Assembly: GCA_024276425.1 (NCBI GenBank)
Contig: JAJRXF010000104.1
Span: 1 to 40,359 of the forward strand
Length of the DNA: 40,359 bases
DNA from: Actinomycetes bacterium
GTDB lineage: Bacteria; Actinomycetota; Acidimicrobiia; Acidimicrobiales; SZUA-35
Direction: 5' to 3'
Shown: in pieces, positions 9,926 to 18,691 of the stretch
Position numbering within the stretch: position 1 is the first letter of the stretch
Layout of the letters: every line of letters begins with the position of its first letter
Made by a program: the position numbers and the translations under genes
Notes under the pieces: model-generated
Database searches by the model: none
What the model saw: the letters and a program-made list of their open reading frames with translations, nothing else
What the model was told of the DNA's origin: nothing

Positions 9926-10882
9926 ATGGTGCGCTTTGACAACAAGGCCAGGCGAGCGGGTCGCAAATACGTCCAGGATCGTCGAGGGGCGCGCCCGGTT
10001 CGCCGTCGCCGGGCCGGCGGAGGGGGTGGCCTGCCTGCCGGACTTCCCATTGGCAAGGTGGGTGGAGTTGGTGGGCTGATCCTCATGATCGTGGTAGCTC
10101 TTCTTAGCGGGGCGCTCAATGGCGGTGGCGGTGGCGGTATCAGCATCGACTCTGGAGGCCTTCAGTCCGGGCAGAGTTCAGGCAGCTCGTCACCGCTTGA
10201 CCCCACGTTGGACCCGCAAGCCGACACGGTTGCCTATATGGGGGCACTCATGGGAGACATCCAGGACGTCTGGGCCAACAAGATTCAAGACTACCAATAC
10301 ACCGAACTAGTTATCTTCACTGATTTTGTTGCCACCAACGGTTGCGGGAATGCCCAGTCGGCGTCGGGACCCTTCTACTGTCCAGCGCCCAATGACCGTT
10401 TGGTCTACATCGACCTAGATTTCTACAACGAACTGGCAACAAAGTTTGGGGCCCCAGGGGACTTCGCCCAGGCCTATGTCATCGCCCATGAGGTCGGGCA
10501 CCACATCCAAGCAATCACCGGCATTAGCGATCAGGTCCGGCGGGCTCAACAACAGGACCCATCGATAAAGAACGAAATGTCTGTTCGCCAAGAACTTCAG
10601 GCCGACTGCTTCGCTGGTATCTGGGCCAACTCGGCTGTGACTCGAACCAATTCTGATGGCACCAAGATCATCGAGCGGGGCGACATCGCCGAGGGCCTCG
10701 CCGCCGCCGCATCAGTTGGCGATGACCGGATCCAGGAAATGACGGGCCGACAGGTTCAACCTCACAATTGGACACATGGTTCGGCGGAGGCTCGCCAAAG
10801 CTGGTTCACCCAGGGACTCGACTCGGGCGACCCAAATCAATGCGACACGTATTCGGTTAGTCGCAGTCAACTCGGGCTGTAA
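9926..10882 (+). CDS. ypfJ: Neutral zinc metallopeptidase family membrane protein
   Basis: This 318-residue product matches the YpfJ/neutral zinc metallopeptidase family. A basic N-terminus (residues 1-30) and Gly-rich linker lead into one membrane segment (about 50-64), then an exported domain. VIAHEVGHHIQ gives His188, Glu189 and His192; RQELQADCFAG supplies the third ligand (Glu223) and the conserved Asp. DRLVYIDLDFYNELATKFG is another family block. A GGAGA site precedes the ATG. It is divergent from the PLP operon and convergent with the discoidin lipoprotein. Substrates of this family are poorly known; peptidase activity is inferred from the motif. Confidence 0.9.
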   Translation: MVRFDNKARRAGRKYVQDRRGARPVRRRRAGGGGGLPAGLPIGKVGGVGGLILMIVVALLSGALNGGGGGGISIDSGGLQSGQSSGSSSPLDPTLDPQADTVAYMGALMGDIQDVWANKIQDYQYTELVIFTDFVATNGCGNAQSASGPFYCPAPNDRLVYIDLDFYNELATKFGAPGDFAQAYVIAHEVGHHIQAITGISDQVRRAQQQDPSIKNEMSVRQELQADCFAGIWANSAVTRTNSDGTKIIERGDIAEGLAAAASVGDDRIQEMTGRQVQPHNWTHGSAEARQSWFTQGLDSGDPNQCDTYSVSRSQLGL

Positions 10883-10939
10883 CTTCCCACACGATCTAGT
10901 CCTCAGCGACTTTCCATCCAAAACCAGACGACGACGCCA

Positions 10940-11842
10940 TCAGGATGCGCTGTAGATTTCAATCTCGGTCGCTCCAGTATTGCCGCCGGTCGTCTGCTCG
11001 GCCTCGATTCGAAGCGTACGTCCGATGACTGGAGAATCGAAGGCCACCGGCTCGGTTCCCGTTGGGAACGGCCCATAGGTTGTTCCGCCGATGATCACGG
11101 AGAAGGTGTCGGTGATGGCGGTGCCGTCCGTCATCTGACGGGTACGAAAGGCAAGGCCGCTGATTTCTGCCTCCTGGCCAAGATCGATCTCGATCCATAG
11201 ATCATCACCGTCTCCCGCCGTTGACCATTCGGTGCCAAGGTCACCGTCGATGGCCTGACTGGCCGCGAACTGCTGGGAGAACTCAGAACTGGCACCGGTC
11301 ACCGTTCCGTTGGGTGCAATGTTGGTTCCCAACCCAGATTCGGCTGCTACTGGGGTGCGGAAGGTTCGAATGTCGCTTCGGTAAATGGTCCCGTCACTGT
11401 CTGAACCCTGGAGCACGTAGCTGTACTCGGTGTCTGGCTCCAGGCCAGTCATGAGAGGCCCATGGTTTTCGTGGGCTCCACCGTCCATGTCACTGTCAAC
11501 CGCCAGTTGGCCAAAGGAATCGTCTGTCCCATAGATGACAGCACAGGCAACCGGTACCGACGTTTCGACCGAGAGGGAGGCCACTGTGCCTGAGGGGTCG
11601 GTCAGAATCTCCACGTCGCCAACCAGGATTGGTTCGATTGGCTCGATCGTTTGCTCAGCACCACCAGAGCAGGCGGAAACGACCAGGGCCACGCCAGCGG
11701 CGATAACCAAAAGGCGACCGCCCCCCAAAGGTCGCCGCCACCCTGTAGCAGAACCAGGCCCTCGCCTGGCTATTGACTCTGGTTGGCTGCTTGGTCGGAC
11801 AACACGTGTTGGTTGGACAACGCTTGGTAGCGAGGGAGTCAT
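10940..11842 (-). CDS. Lipoprotein with a C-terminal F5/8 type C (discoidin) domain
   Basis: The 300-residue product has a hydrophobic stretch (residues 44-57) ending in the lipobox VVSAC, so Cys58 should be lipidated and the protein anchored outside the membrane. The 43 residues before the hydrophobic core are long for a lipoprotein and the real start may be further in. Residues 70-165 look like a fibronectin/purple-phosphatase N-type beta sandwich (TGLEPDTEYSYVLQG). Residues about 170-298 match a discoidin domain: NGTVTGASSEFSQQFAASQAIDGD, then EWSTAGDGDDLWIEIDLG. Such domains bind carbohydrates or surfaces; ligand unknown. It is transcribed after DUF302 but separated by 143 bases, so it may have its own promoter. 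Confidence 0.75.
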   Translation of the reverse strand: MTPSLPSVVQPTRVVRPSSQPESIARRGPGSATGWRRPLGGGRLLVIAAGVALVVSACSGGAEQTIEPIEPILVGDVEILTDPSGTVASLSVETSVPVACAVIYGTDDSFGQLAVDSDMDGGAHENHGPLMTGLEPDTEYSYVLQGSDSDGTIYRSDIRTFRTPVAAESGLGTNIAPNGTVTGASSEFSQQFAASQAIDGDLGTEWSTAGDGDDLWIEIDLGQEAEISGLAFRTRQMTDGTAITDTFSVIIGGTTYGPFPTGTEPVAFDSPVIGRTLRIEAEQTTGGNTGATEIEIYSAS

Positions 11843-11985
11843 AGGTTTTGTCTTTCAGTCACGATGCGGTATTGCAGGGGATACACGGGGCTAGTAACAG
11901 TATCTGAGCACTTGCTGGCAGCTGGGTCGGGCACGGACAAGCCTCAAACGCCTGCCCGCACCCAACCACAAGGCAAACCCTCTTG

Positions 11986-12363
11986 CTATGTCGGCAGGCT
12001 TTCGATGGCCGCTTGCAGCTTGTCGGCCGCATTGTCGGCTAGTTCGCTCAACGACGGACTCGTGATGACGTCATGGGGATCCACGGCGCTAACCTTTGTC
12101 CCCCCGTCTGTCTCTTCGAGCACGACGTTACAGGGAAGGGCCAGGGCCGCGTTCGGATCTGCGGCCAGGGCCTGATGGGCCAGGTGAGGATTGCACGCAC
12201 CGAGAATCTTTAGGGGTGATCGATCGAGATCAAGCTTGGCTTTGAAGGTTGCAGCAATGTCGATCTCGGTGAGCACCCCAAAGCCCTGTTCGGCCAACGC
12301 CTGACGAACGGCGTCCTCGGCCTCGGTGAAGCTCAGCGATGTTTGGGTAGTTATTGGATTCAT
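11986..12363 (-). CDS. DUF302 family protein of the copper operon
   Basis: The 125-residue protein fits DUF302: short N-terminal strand, TEAEDAVRQALAEQGFGVLTEIDI (as two pieces), ILGACNPHLAHQALAADP and ALPCNVVLEE. The two cysteines in GACNP and LPCNV are conserved in the family and could bind or sense a metal, although the family's function is unknown. A GGAGA ribosome site precedes the ATG. It lies 39 bases downstream of copA on the same strand, so co-transcription from the copper-regulated promoter is likely. DUF302 genes often sit beside heavy-metal ATPases and sulfur-handling genes. Confidence 0.85.
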   Translation of the reverse strand: MNPITTQTSLSFTEAEDAVRQALAEQGFGVLTEIDIAATFKAKLDLDRSPLKILGACNPHLAHQALAADPNAALALPCNVVLEETDGGTKVSAVDPHDVITSPSLSELADNAADKLQAAIESLPT

Positions 12364-12402
12364 GATGGTTTCTCCGATGGAAGGGTTCTGCCAGCGTCCG
12401 AC

Positions 12403-15400
12403 CTAGTGGTGTGCCGGAGCCGAAGAGGTGGCGATATAGGACCCCGGGTCGGCAACGAAGGTCTCGTGGCAACTGGAAGAACAAAAGTGGTAGGTCGCGC
12501 CCTCGTGATCGGCGGTGACCGCCGCCGTTGCCGGATCAATGCTCATGCCACAAACAGGGTCGGTGACCGTGTCTACTTCGGCCGAGGTCGCGGTAGTGGC
12601 CGCCCCATTGGTTGAGACTGTTTTTGCTAACCCTTCCTTGGTTGAAGTCAGGTCGGCGGCCATTTCGTCTTTTCCAACTTCCACGATGGGCTCGCTGGCA
12701 ACCGGCACCTTGCTGGTGTTGATTGGCCGGGGCTGCCAGCGCCGCAAGCGACTGGCATTGGAGACCACGGATAGGCTTGAAAGTGCCATGGCGCCAGCCG
12801 CAATCATTGGACTCAACTGCACCCCAATGAATGGGTACAGGACCCCGGCGGCGATCGGAATTCCGATTCCGTTGTAGATGAAGGCCAGTACCAGGTTCTG
12901 GCGAATATTTCGCATGGTAGACCGGCTGAGAGTAATGGCGGTGACCACGCCGTCGAGTGCTCCGGAGATCAGCGTGATGTCACTGGACTCGATGGCGACG
13001 TCGGTGCCGGTTCCAATGGCGAAGCCCACGTCGGCTTGGGCTAAAGCAGGGGCATCGTTAATGCCGTCACCGACCATGGCAACGACGCCGCCTTCGGCCT
13101 GGAGGCGTTGAACTTCCAGCGACTTGTGCTCTGGAAGGACCTCGGCCAAGACTCGCTCAACCCCGACCTGTCTGGCGATTGCGGCCGCGGTACGAGCGTT
13201 GTCTCCCGTAATCATGGCCACCTCGATCCCAAGGGACCGCAACTGGGCAATAGCTTTAGCCGAGTCTTCCTTGACCGTGTCGGCGACGGCAATGACGCCC
13301 CCGGGTTTCCCGTCAATAGCTACGAGCATCGGAGTGCGTCCAGCTTCGGCCAGTCGATCCATCTCGTCTGACAAGGCGTCGGTAGCGATTCTTGCGTCAT
13401 CCAGGAGTCGCCGATTTCCGATCAGGACTTCTCGTCCTTCCACAATTGCCCGGATTCCCTTACCGGTGATCGAGTCGAATTCTTCCGGATCGCTCAGTGA
13501 GTGACCCCGGTCTCGTGCACCATCAACAATGGATCGTGCCAGAGGGTGTTCCGAGGACTGCTCAGCGGAGGCGACAAGTCGGAGAAGATCGTCCTCATCA
13601 AAGTCGCCCGTCGTCACCACATCGGTTAGTGCAGGCTCACCACGAGTTATGGTCCCAGTCTTGTCCAGAACAATGGTGTCTATTTTGTGGGCCGTTTCCA
13701 AGGATTCGGCCGATCGAATGAGAATGCCATGCTCGGCTCCCTTTCCGGTTGCCACCATGATCGAAAGGGGTGTTGCCAAACCAAGGGCGCAGGGGCAAGC
13801 AATGATCAGCACGGACACCGAGGCCACCAGAGCGAGGGTGAAGGCTGGCTGGGGGCCAAAGACGAACCACGTGGCGAAGGTTGCGATGGCGATAAACATC
13901 ACCGCGGGCACAAAATAGGAGGAGACGAGATCGGCGAGGCGTTGAATGGGTGCTTTTGATCCCTGGGCTTGCTCCACCAGTTTGATGATCTGGGACAGCA
14001 TCGTGTCCGACCCGACCTTAGTGGCCTCAAAGCGGAAGGCACCCGTTTGGTTAATGGTCGCTCCGATGACCGTGTCACCGGTGCCCTTGGTCACAGGAAT
14101 GGATTCCCCCGTGACCATGGACTCATCAAGAGTTGATCCACCGTCGACGATAATCCCATCGACTGGAACCTTCTCGCCTGGTCTCACTAGAACAATGTCT
14201 CCAGGCAGGACCTCGTCAACCGGTACTTCAACCTCAGCACCATCGCGAATGAGTGTTGCCGTTCTCGGTTGAAGTCCAATGAGTTTCCGAATGGCTTCTC
14301 CTGTGCCCGCCTTGGCCCGAACTTCGAGCAATCGACCAAGAAGAATGAGCGTAATGATGACGCCAACGGCCTCATAGTAGACCTGGCGAACCCCCTCGGG
14401 CACCAGACCGGGAGCGACAGTAACAAGGAGGCTATAGAAAAAGGCGGCGATGGTTCCGATGGTTATAAGGCTGTTCATGTCGGCAGTACGGTGACGCAGG
14501 GTGAGCCAACCGGTGCGGTGAATGGGCCAACCGGTAAAGAACATGACTGGTGCGATCAGGGCCAACTGGAGCCAGTGGTTCAGCAGGAAGTCCGGAACCC
14601 AAGAGACGTTGAACAACTCGACTGCCATGACGCCAAAGACCACGGGCGCAGACAGAATTGCTCCGATCAGTACTCGGATCGAAAGGTCTCGGATCTCGGC
14701 CTTGCGCTCAGCCGCCTCTTCCTCATCGGCGCTGACAGACCCACCGGATGGGCGCGGAACCAAGCGGTATCCGGCATCGGCTACTGCGGCTTGAAGCTGA
14801 GAAGGAGTTATCTGCGTTGGATCAAAATCGACCGTTGCCCGTTCTGTGCCGAAGCTCACGACAACGTTGGTCACTCCATCAAGATCTCCGAGAACCGACT
14901 CGATGTTAACGACACACGATGCGCAAGACATTCCACTAACTCGAAACTCCACCTGGTCAGTTTGAGCCGTTCCGCTAGCTCCACCGCCCGCCTGAGCCAG
15001 TGCTTGACTTGCGGGTTGATTGGTGCCCTGGCTAGGTGCCGACTCGGCTCCTGCCGGCTCAACCACAAGGGTGCCGTGGATCATGTTCATTCCACAGGCG
15101 AAGTCGAACTCACCCACCTTGTCGGGGGTGAACTCTAATGTCGTGGTACTGAACGCGGGAAGGTTCTTCGATGCACCGAAGTCGGCAAAGACAACCCGCG
15201 AGGTGCAATCCCCAGTCTCTTGACGATCGAAGTTCAGGCGAAGGGGAACGCCCTGGCGAACCCGGATCACATCTGGTGAGTAACCGCCCTTAACCGTAAT
15301 GTCGACCTGTTGGACCCCACCTCGAACCGAGGCGTTACTGACCTTCTTGGGTCCGAAGAAGAACCACCATAAAAATGCGGCCAGCCCTAGGCTGACCACC

Positions 15401-15426
15401 ACCACGAATAGTTCGGTACTTCCCAT
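12403..15426 (-). CDS. copA: Cu(I)-exporting P1B ATPase with fused N-terminal cupredoxin and C-terminal YHS domains
   Basis: At 1007 residues this is about 200-250 longer than typical CopA. Order: membrane anchor 5-24; cupredoxin-like domain about 35-124 with Cys74, Cys111, Met113, Met115 and His118 region; linker; HMA domain about 158-225 with GMSCASC (Cys168, Cys171); ATPase core with TGES (439-442), the transport motif CPC (544-546) and DKTGT (phosphorylated Asp588), SEHP and [10 protein letters not shown]; Cu(I)-site signatures YN and [11 protein letters not shown] in the last helices; finally a YHS/TRASH domain with DPVCGMSI and YHFCSSSC and a His-His tail. It should export Cu(I), with the cupredoxin perhaps receiving or delivering copper outside. 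GGAGG precedes the ATG, and a CsoR-like operator lies in its promoter. Confidence 0.95.
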   Translation of the reverse strand: MGSTELFVVVVSLGLAAFLWWFFFGPKKVSNASVRGGVQQVDITVKGGYSPDVIRVRQGVPLRLNFDRQETGDCTSRVVFADFGASKNLPAFSTTTLEFTPDKVGEFDFACGMNMIHGTLVVEPAGAESAPSQGTNQPASQALAQAGGGASGTAQTDQVEFRVSGMSCASCVVNIESVLGDLDGVTNVVVSFGTERATVDFDPTQITPSQLQAAVADAGYRLVPRPSGGSVSADEEEAAERKAEIRDLSIRVLIGAILSAPVVFGVMAVELFNVSWVPDFLLNHWLQLALIAPVMFFTGWPIHRTGWLTLRHRTADMNSLITIGTIAAFFYSLLVTVAPGLVPEGVRQVYYEAVGVIITLILLGRLLEVRAKAGTGEAIRKLIGLQPRTATLIRDGAEVEVPVDEVLPGDIVLVRPGEKVPVDGIIVDGGSTLDESMVTGESIPVTKGTGDTVIGATINQTGAFRFEATKVGSDTMLSQIIKLVEQAQGSKAPIQRLADLVSSYFVPAVMFIAIATFATWFVFGPQPAFTLALVASVSVLIIACPCALGLATPLSIMVATGKGAEHGILIRSAESLETAHKIDTIVLDKTGTITRGEPALTDVVTTGDFDEDDLLRLVASAEQSSEHPLARSIVDGARDRGHSLSDPEEFDSITGKGIRAIVEGREVLIGNRRLLDDARIATDALSDEMDRLAEAGRTPMLVAIDGKPGGVIAVADTVKEDSAKAIAQLRSLGIEVAMITGDNARTAAAIARQVGVERVLAEVLPEHKSLEVQRLQAEGGVVAMVGDGINDAPALAQADVGFAIGTGTDVAIESSDITLISGALDGVVTAITLSRSTMRNIRQNLVLAFIYNGIGIPIAAGVLYPFIGVQLSPMIAAGAMALSSLSVVSNASRLRRWQPRPINTSKVPVASEPIVEVGKDEMAADLTSTKEGLAKTVSTNGAATTATSAEVDTVTDPVCGMSIDPATAAVTADHEGATYHFCSSSCHETFVADPGSYIATSSAPAHH

Positions 15427-15447
15427 CGGTCATCCTCCAGTAGTTTT

Positions 15448-15476
15448 ATCATACCCTATAGGGGTATGGGGTACAA
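15448..15476 (-). promoter_or_regulatory. copA promoter
   Basis: Read on the minus strand, TTGTAC (15476-15471) and TATGAT (15453-15448) are separated by exactly 17 bases, about 22 bases before the copA ATG. The -10 matches the consensus at five of six positions. The spacer is almost entirely filled by the palindrome described separately, so a bound repressor or a distorting activator would control copA and DUF302 directly. Confidence 0.7.
15451..15467. promoter_or_regulatory. CsoR-like copper operator (palindrome)
   Basis: ATACCC-TATAG-GGGTAT is a perfect 6-5-6 inverted repeat. The ATACCC...GGGTAT form is that of operators for CsoR, the copper-sensing repressor released from DNA on Cu(I) binding. 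It sits between the -35 and -10 boxes of the copA promoter. No csoR gene is seen in the window, so the regulator must be encoded elsewhere. Confidence 0.7.
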
Positions 15477-15514
15477 GGCAAGAACTCCTCCGAATATTCC
15501 CGGCCGTTCACTAT

Positions 15515-15550
15515 TCTTTGGTTGCTTCCGGGTCTTTGGTTGCTTCCGGG
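15515..15550. repeat. Perfect 18 bp tandem duplication
   Basis: TCTTTGGTTGCTTCCGGG occurs twice head-to-tail with no mismatch and no spacer, in the 261-base region between copA and the divergent small membrane protein gene. It may be a slippage product or a pair of protein-binding sites on one face of the helix; no gene is seen over it. Confidence 0.85.
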
Positions 15551-15687
15551 CAACGAACCTCGGATCAACCGGTAGCCGCCACCGAAACCAGTTCGGGTTA
15601 AGCAGCAGTCCTCAAGATCGTGTCAATCCCTGCCGATGAACCTAGCAGGGGGCCGTGAGTCCCCACCCTCACTACCGGAGGCACATC

Positions 15688-16056
15688 ATGAAAGATCTTC
15701 AACTCTCCAACCGGGGCAAGGCAGCGTATGCCAGTCTGTGTGTCGCATGTTGCGGTTTCCCCATGCTTGTCGTTCTGGGATTCCTCAGCTTGGGTGCCGC
15801 CTTTGCCATTGGTGTCTCACTGACCGCGGCCATTGGCGTTGCCGCTCTGGCCTATCTCGTCGTGCGGCACAAAACGGGCCACATACCGGCAATGCTTCCC
15901 CGGGCGCTGGGTTTTGCCGGGGTGGTCTTGGTTCTGGTGGCCTTCTTCCTGGCGGGCCCTATCAACATTCCGGCATTGACTACCGGCATTGCCTTGCTCG
16001 CTTCGTCAGCCCTGCTCGTGCTGAGCAAGTCTGAGATGGCCTCTTCACCCGCCTAA
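15688..16056 (+). CDS. Small four-helix membrane protein with a CxxCC motif, MerT/MerF-like
   Basis: The ATG at 15688 is preceded by GGAGG with good spacing, so the product is 122 residues and not the longer frame from 15655. It has about four membrane segments (roughly 18-38, 40-58, 75-92, 95-113). The first opens with CVACCGFPMLVVLGF: Cys18, Cys21 and Cys22 at a membrane edge followed by Pro, reminiscent of the Cys pair of small mercury transporters, but the overall identity is too low to assign. Being divergent from copA and across its regulatory region, a role in metal movement is a reasonable guess. Its stop overlaps the convergent acyltransferase by four bases. Confidence 0.6.
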   Translation: MKDLQLSNRGKAAYASLCVACCGFPMLVVLGFLSLGAAFAIGVSLTAAIGVAALAYLVVRHKTGHIPAMLPRALGFAGVVLVLVAFFLAGPINIPALTTGIALLASSALLVLSKSEMASSPA

Positions 16057-16694
16057 AGTTGGCGGACAATTCGAGCCGGGGACCCCACAGCGACGCTATT
16101 GTCCGGCAAATCGGCCGTCACCACAGAACCAGCCCCAATGGTCACGTGTTTACCGATTGTGACCCCAGGCAGGATGACCACGTTTGCCCCCAACCACGAA
16201 CCTGACCCGATCACAACGGGTTGCTCAGCCATTACCTGTTTGCCAATCGGCAGTTCAAGGTCCTCGAAGCCGTGGTTCTGGTCAGTGACATACACATTCG
16301 GCCCAAGAAACACGTCGTCTTCAATTCGAATGGAGTAGTGGCCAACAATACTACTTTGGCGACCAATAAGACAGCGAGACCCGATCACCACGATCGCATC
16401 ACTCAGCAGGCGTTGGTTTGGACTCATACCCGCGCTAATAGAAACAAACGGGCCAATCAAGGTGTCGTTGCCGAGCTGGATGGCCGACTCCCCATACATG
16501 GCAGCGGGTGGAAAGCACCAAACGGTTCCCTCATCCCAGCGGGCAAACCTGTTGGCTCGCCGACTTGTTGGCATGATGGCGGCCCGCTTACCGAGCCACT
16601 CATAGCTTGCCAGCAGCGCATCGGCTCGCCATAGCCGAGGATTCCCCCAGGACCTTGAGGCCCGCTGCAATACTGACCTCAACGTGCCAGTCAT
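16053..16694 (-). CDS. Hexapeptide-repeat (left-handed beta-helix) acyltransferase
   Basis: The 213-residue product shows successive hexapeptide turns, for example IQLGNDTLIGPFVSI, IVVIGSRCLIG, IRIEDDVFLGPNVYVTD, and then PVVIGSGSWLGANVVILPGV with TIGKHVTIGAGSVV and the closing VGSPARIV. The NHGFED segment holds the His expected to act as catalytic base in CysE/LacA-type O-acetyltransferases, which usually move an acetyl group from acetyl-CoA to a sugar. The acceptor is unknown. Its ATG shares one base with the psuG stop (TGATG), so the two genes are translationally coupled. Confidence 0.85.
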   Translation of the reverse strand: MTGTLRSVLQRASRSWGNPRLWRADALLASYEWLGKRAAIMPTSRRANRFARWDEGTVWCFPPAAMYGESAIQLGNDTLIGPFVSISAGMSPNQRLLSDAIVVIGSRCLIGRQSSIVGHYSIRIEDDVFLGPNVYVTDQNHGFEDLELPIGKQVMAEQPVVIGSGSWLGANVVILPGVTIGKHVTIGAGSVVTADLPDNSVAVGSPARIVRQL

Positions 16695-17629
16695 CAGATC
16701 TGCTTCGTCCGAACCAGGGCTCCTGCAATTGTGGCCGCCACCCGTGCGTTATTCTCAGCTAGAGCCAGATTGGTTGGGATGGCGTCCCCCCCGGTGGCTT
16801 CAACCAGGGCGGCCAGGACGGCCGGTGTAACGGCGGAACCCGAAACCCCCTGGGTCGCCGCTGCTCCAAGCGCGGCCTCGACTGCCTTCGACAGTGGTTC
16901 AAACTCCAGAGCGTCGGCCTTGGGCACGGGGACCACAACGAGGATTCCTCCACCGCCAAGGTCCCAGTGAGCCCTAGCTATATGGGCCACCTCCTCGGCG
17001 GTCTCAACCCGATGAGGCACTGGCAGTCCGCTCGATCGTGCATGAAAGGCGGGGAATTCGTCGCATCGCCAACCAAGAACGGGAACACTGTCGGTTTCTA
17101 GCTTTTCGAGTGTCGCCTCAAGGTCTAGAAACACCTTTGCCCCGGCAGAAACGGTGACCACTGGAAAGCGGGAAAGCGCATCCAGGTCGGCGCTTACATC
17201 GAAGGTCGATTGCCACCCTCGATGAACGCCACCGATGCCACCAGTGGCGAAGACCTCGATACCGGCCTTGGCGCAAAGAGCGACAGAAGCAGAAACCGTG
17301 GATGCCCCATAGGCCCAAGATTGACTGATGGCGACCGGCAGATCACGCACGGCGGTCTTTCTTGCTGGGCCACAAATCCGCTCGGCCGCATCATGGCGAA
17401 TCCCGACGGTGGCGACCCCGTCTAGAACCCCGGTTAGTGCCGGTGTGGCTCCACCCTCAATCACAGCCCTAAAGCAGCGGTCAAGGGCTTCGCGGTTGGC
17501 AGGCGCTGGCAAACCAAACTCCGAAAAGATGGTGGATTCTAGGCCGACAATTGGCCGCTTCGAGCTCAGTGCCATGGCCACGGCTTCCTCTACCCGGAAA
17601 CGGGCTGGCTCGGTGGGTTGGGTGGTCAT
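16694..17629 (-). CDS. psuG: Pseudouridine-5'-phosphate glycosidase
   Basis: The product (311 residues from ATG 17629) matches PsuG, which splits pseudouridine 5'-phosphate to uracil and ribose 5-phosphate. Family blocks: LESTIFSEFGLPAPAN with the catalytic-site Glu, TGGIGGVHRG, STFDVSADL with the metal/phosphate Asp, and VSAGAKVFLDL with the Schiff-base lysine that opens the ribose. The C-terminal ESP-type end reads ATGGDAIPTNLALAENNARVAA. The frame continues 25 residues upstream without family likeness, so the internal ATG is preferred. No pseudouridine kinase is next to it; the coupled downstream gene is an acyltransferase. Confidence 0.92.
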   Translation of the reverse strand: MTTQPTEPARFRVEEAVAMALSSKRPIVGLESTIFSEFGLPAPANREALDRCFRAVIEGGATPALTGVLDGVATVGIRHDAAERICGPARKTAVRDLPVAISQSWAYGASTVSASVALCAKAGIEVFATGGIGGVHRGWQSTFDVSADLDALSRFPVVTVSAGAKVFLDLEATLEKLETDSVPVLGWRCDEFPAFHARSSGLPVPHRVETAEEVAHIARAHWDLGGGGILVVVPVPKADALEFEPLSKAVEAALGAAATQGVSGSAVTPAVLAALVEATGGDAIPTNLALAENNARVAATIAGALVRTKQI

Positions 17630-17661
17630 AGCCCTACACCGTAGCCATAACCTTGGATAGC

Positions 17662-18570
17662 TCAGGTGTCGTCGCGCAATGCAACCAGCACCTGGGACAG
17701 CCACTCGATGCTGTCTCGGGTAATGGGGTCGACGCAGAGTTGAATATGGTCAGCTCCCGCCGCTGAGAACGCTCGAAGTTGCTCAGCGAGCTCCTCTGGA
17801 CCACCCCGAAGGGGCTCAACTGCTCGGCCACTGCCATAGTCGCCCATCTGGCGACCTCCCCCACCCTCCAACTGAACCAACACGGCGGCGGTCGCCGCGA
17901 TCGTGCTGGGATTTCGACCGGCTACGAGAAGCAGTTGGTCGATTCGTTCTTTCTCCGTGGCGAAACCCTCAGCGGTATTGCCGTATTGACTCCACCACAT
18001 GTTCCAGGCGTCAACATGACCAAGCGTGATCGACAGCATCCGCTGACCCAAGGATCCAACCATGAGGGGTGGACCAATTGGACGGGGAGAGCGAGGGTGC
18101 AGCACACAATCCCTGACCTGGTAGAACTCACCCTCAAAGTTGATCTCTCCCTCTCGAAGCAAGGTGCGGATAATGGTGAAGGCCTCGGAGAACCGGCTGA
18201 CTCGTCGATCGAAGGCAAAACCGTAGGCCTCATATTCCCGCCGGTTCCACCCCGCACCCAAGCCAACGATCAGTCGCCCCTGGGAGATGGCGTCAACGGT
18301 GGCCGCCTGTTTGGCCAGCATGGCTGGCGCATGAAAGCTGGTTGAGGCCACCAGCGGGCCCAGCTCAATGGTCGAAGTAGCTTGAGCAATTGCGGCAAGC
18401 GTGGTCCAGGCCTCCCACGGGCCGCGGGCACCAACTGGAAGGTCATAAATGAGGTGGTCTCCATACCAAACCGAATCAAAGCCAACCTCCTAGACACTAC
18501 GAGCCATGGCGATGAGTTCAGGAAAGGGAACCTCCCACTCCACCTCCGGCAGTTGGACACCAACTTTCAT
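17662..18570 (-). pseudogene. LLM-class (F420-type) oxidoreductase gene with an in-frame TAG at codon 27
   Basis: From ATG 18570, which has a GAGG site six bases upstream, the frame reads MKVGVQLPEVEWEV...ELIAMARSV, then TAG (18492-18490), then EVGFDSVWYGDHLIYDLP and on without interruption to 17662. The whole 302-codon frame fits luciferase-like monooxygenases that use F420 or flavin: GPLVASTSFHAP, GRLIVGLGAGWNRREYEAYG, SRFSEAF. The TAG occupies the position of a commonly conserved Glu (ARxAExxGFDSVW), so one GAG-to-TAG change explains it. The only obvious restart is GTG 18351, which would lose about 73 residues of the barrel. It is either a very young pseudogene, a readthrough case or a sequence error. 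Confidence 0.8.
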
Positions 18571-18607
18571 ATTCATCCTCATTCAGACTTCACCCTAGTA
18601 GAGACAA

Positions 18608-18641
18608 TCAAATCTCAATCTCTAGTCAAATCTCAGTCTCT
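18608..18641. repeat. Two near-identical 16 bp direct repeats, 18 bp apart
   Basis: TCAAATCTCAATCTCT and TCAAATCTCAGTCTCT differ at one base and lie in the 121-base divergent region between the LLM gene and the amidase gene. Flanking them are GTAGAGA (18598) and TCTCTAC (18648), a 7 bp inverted pair. This could be a regulator-binding region for one or both genes; no matching regulator can be named. Confidence 0.6.
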
Positions 18642-18691
18642 TCCGGATCTCTACTTTTTGTCGGGGTGGGGTCATCCACTAGTTTGTGAGC

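Noticed and set aside
10883-10939. Terminator between ypfJ and the discoidin lipoprotein gene
   Set aside because: No stem with a T-run could be found in either direction.
14269-15138. 289-residue plus-strand open frame
   Set aside because: Lies wholly antisense to copA, whose domains are unmistakable; the peptide has no recognisable features.
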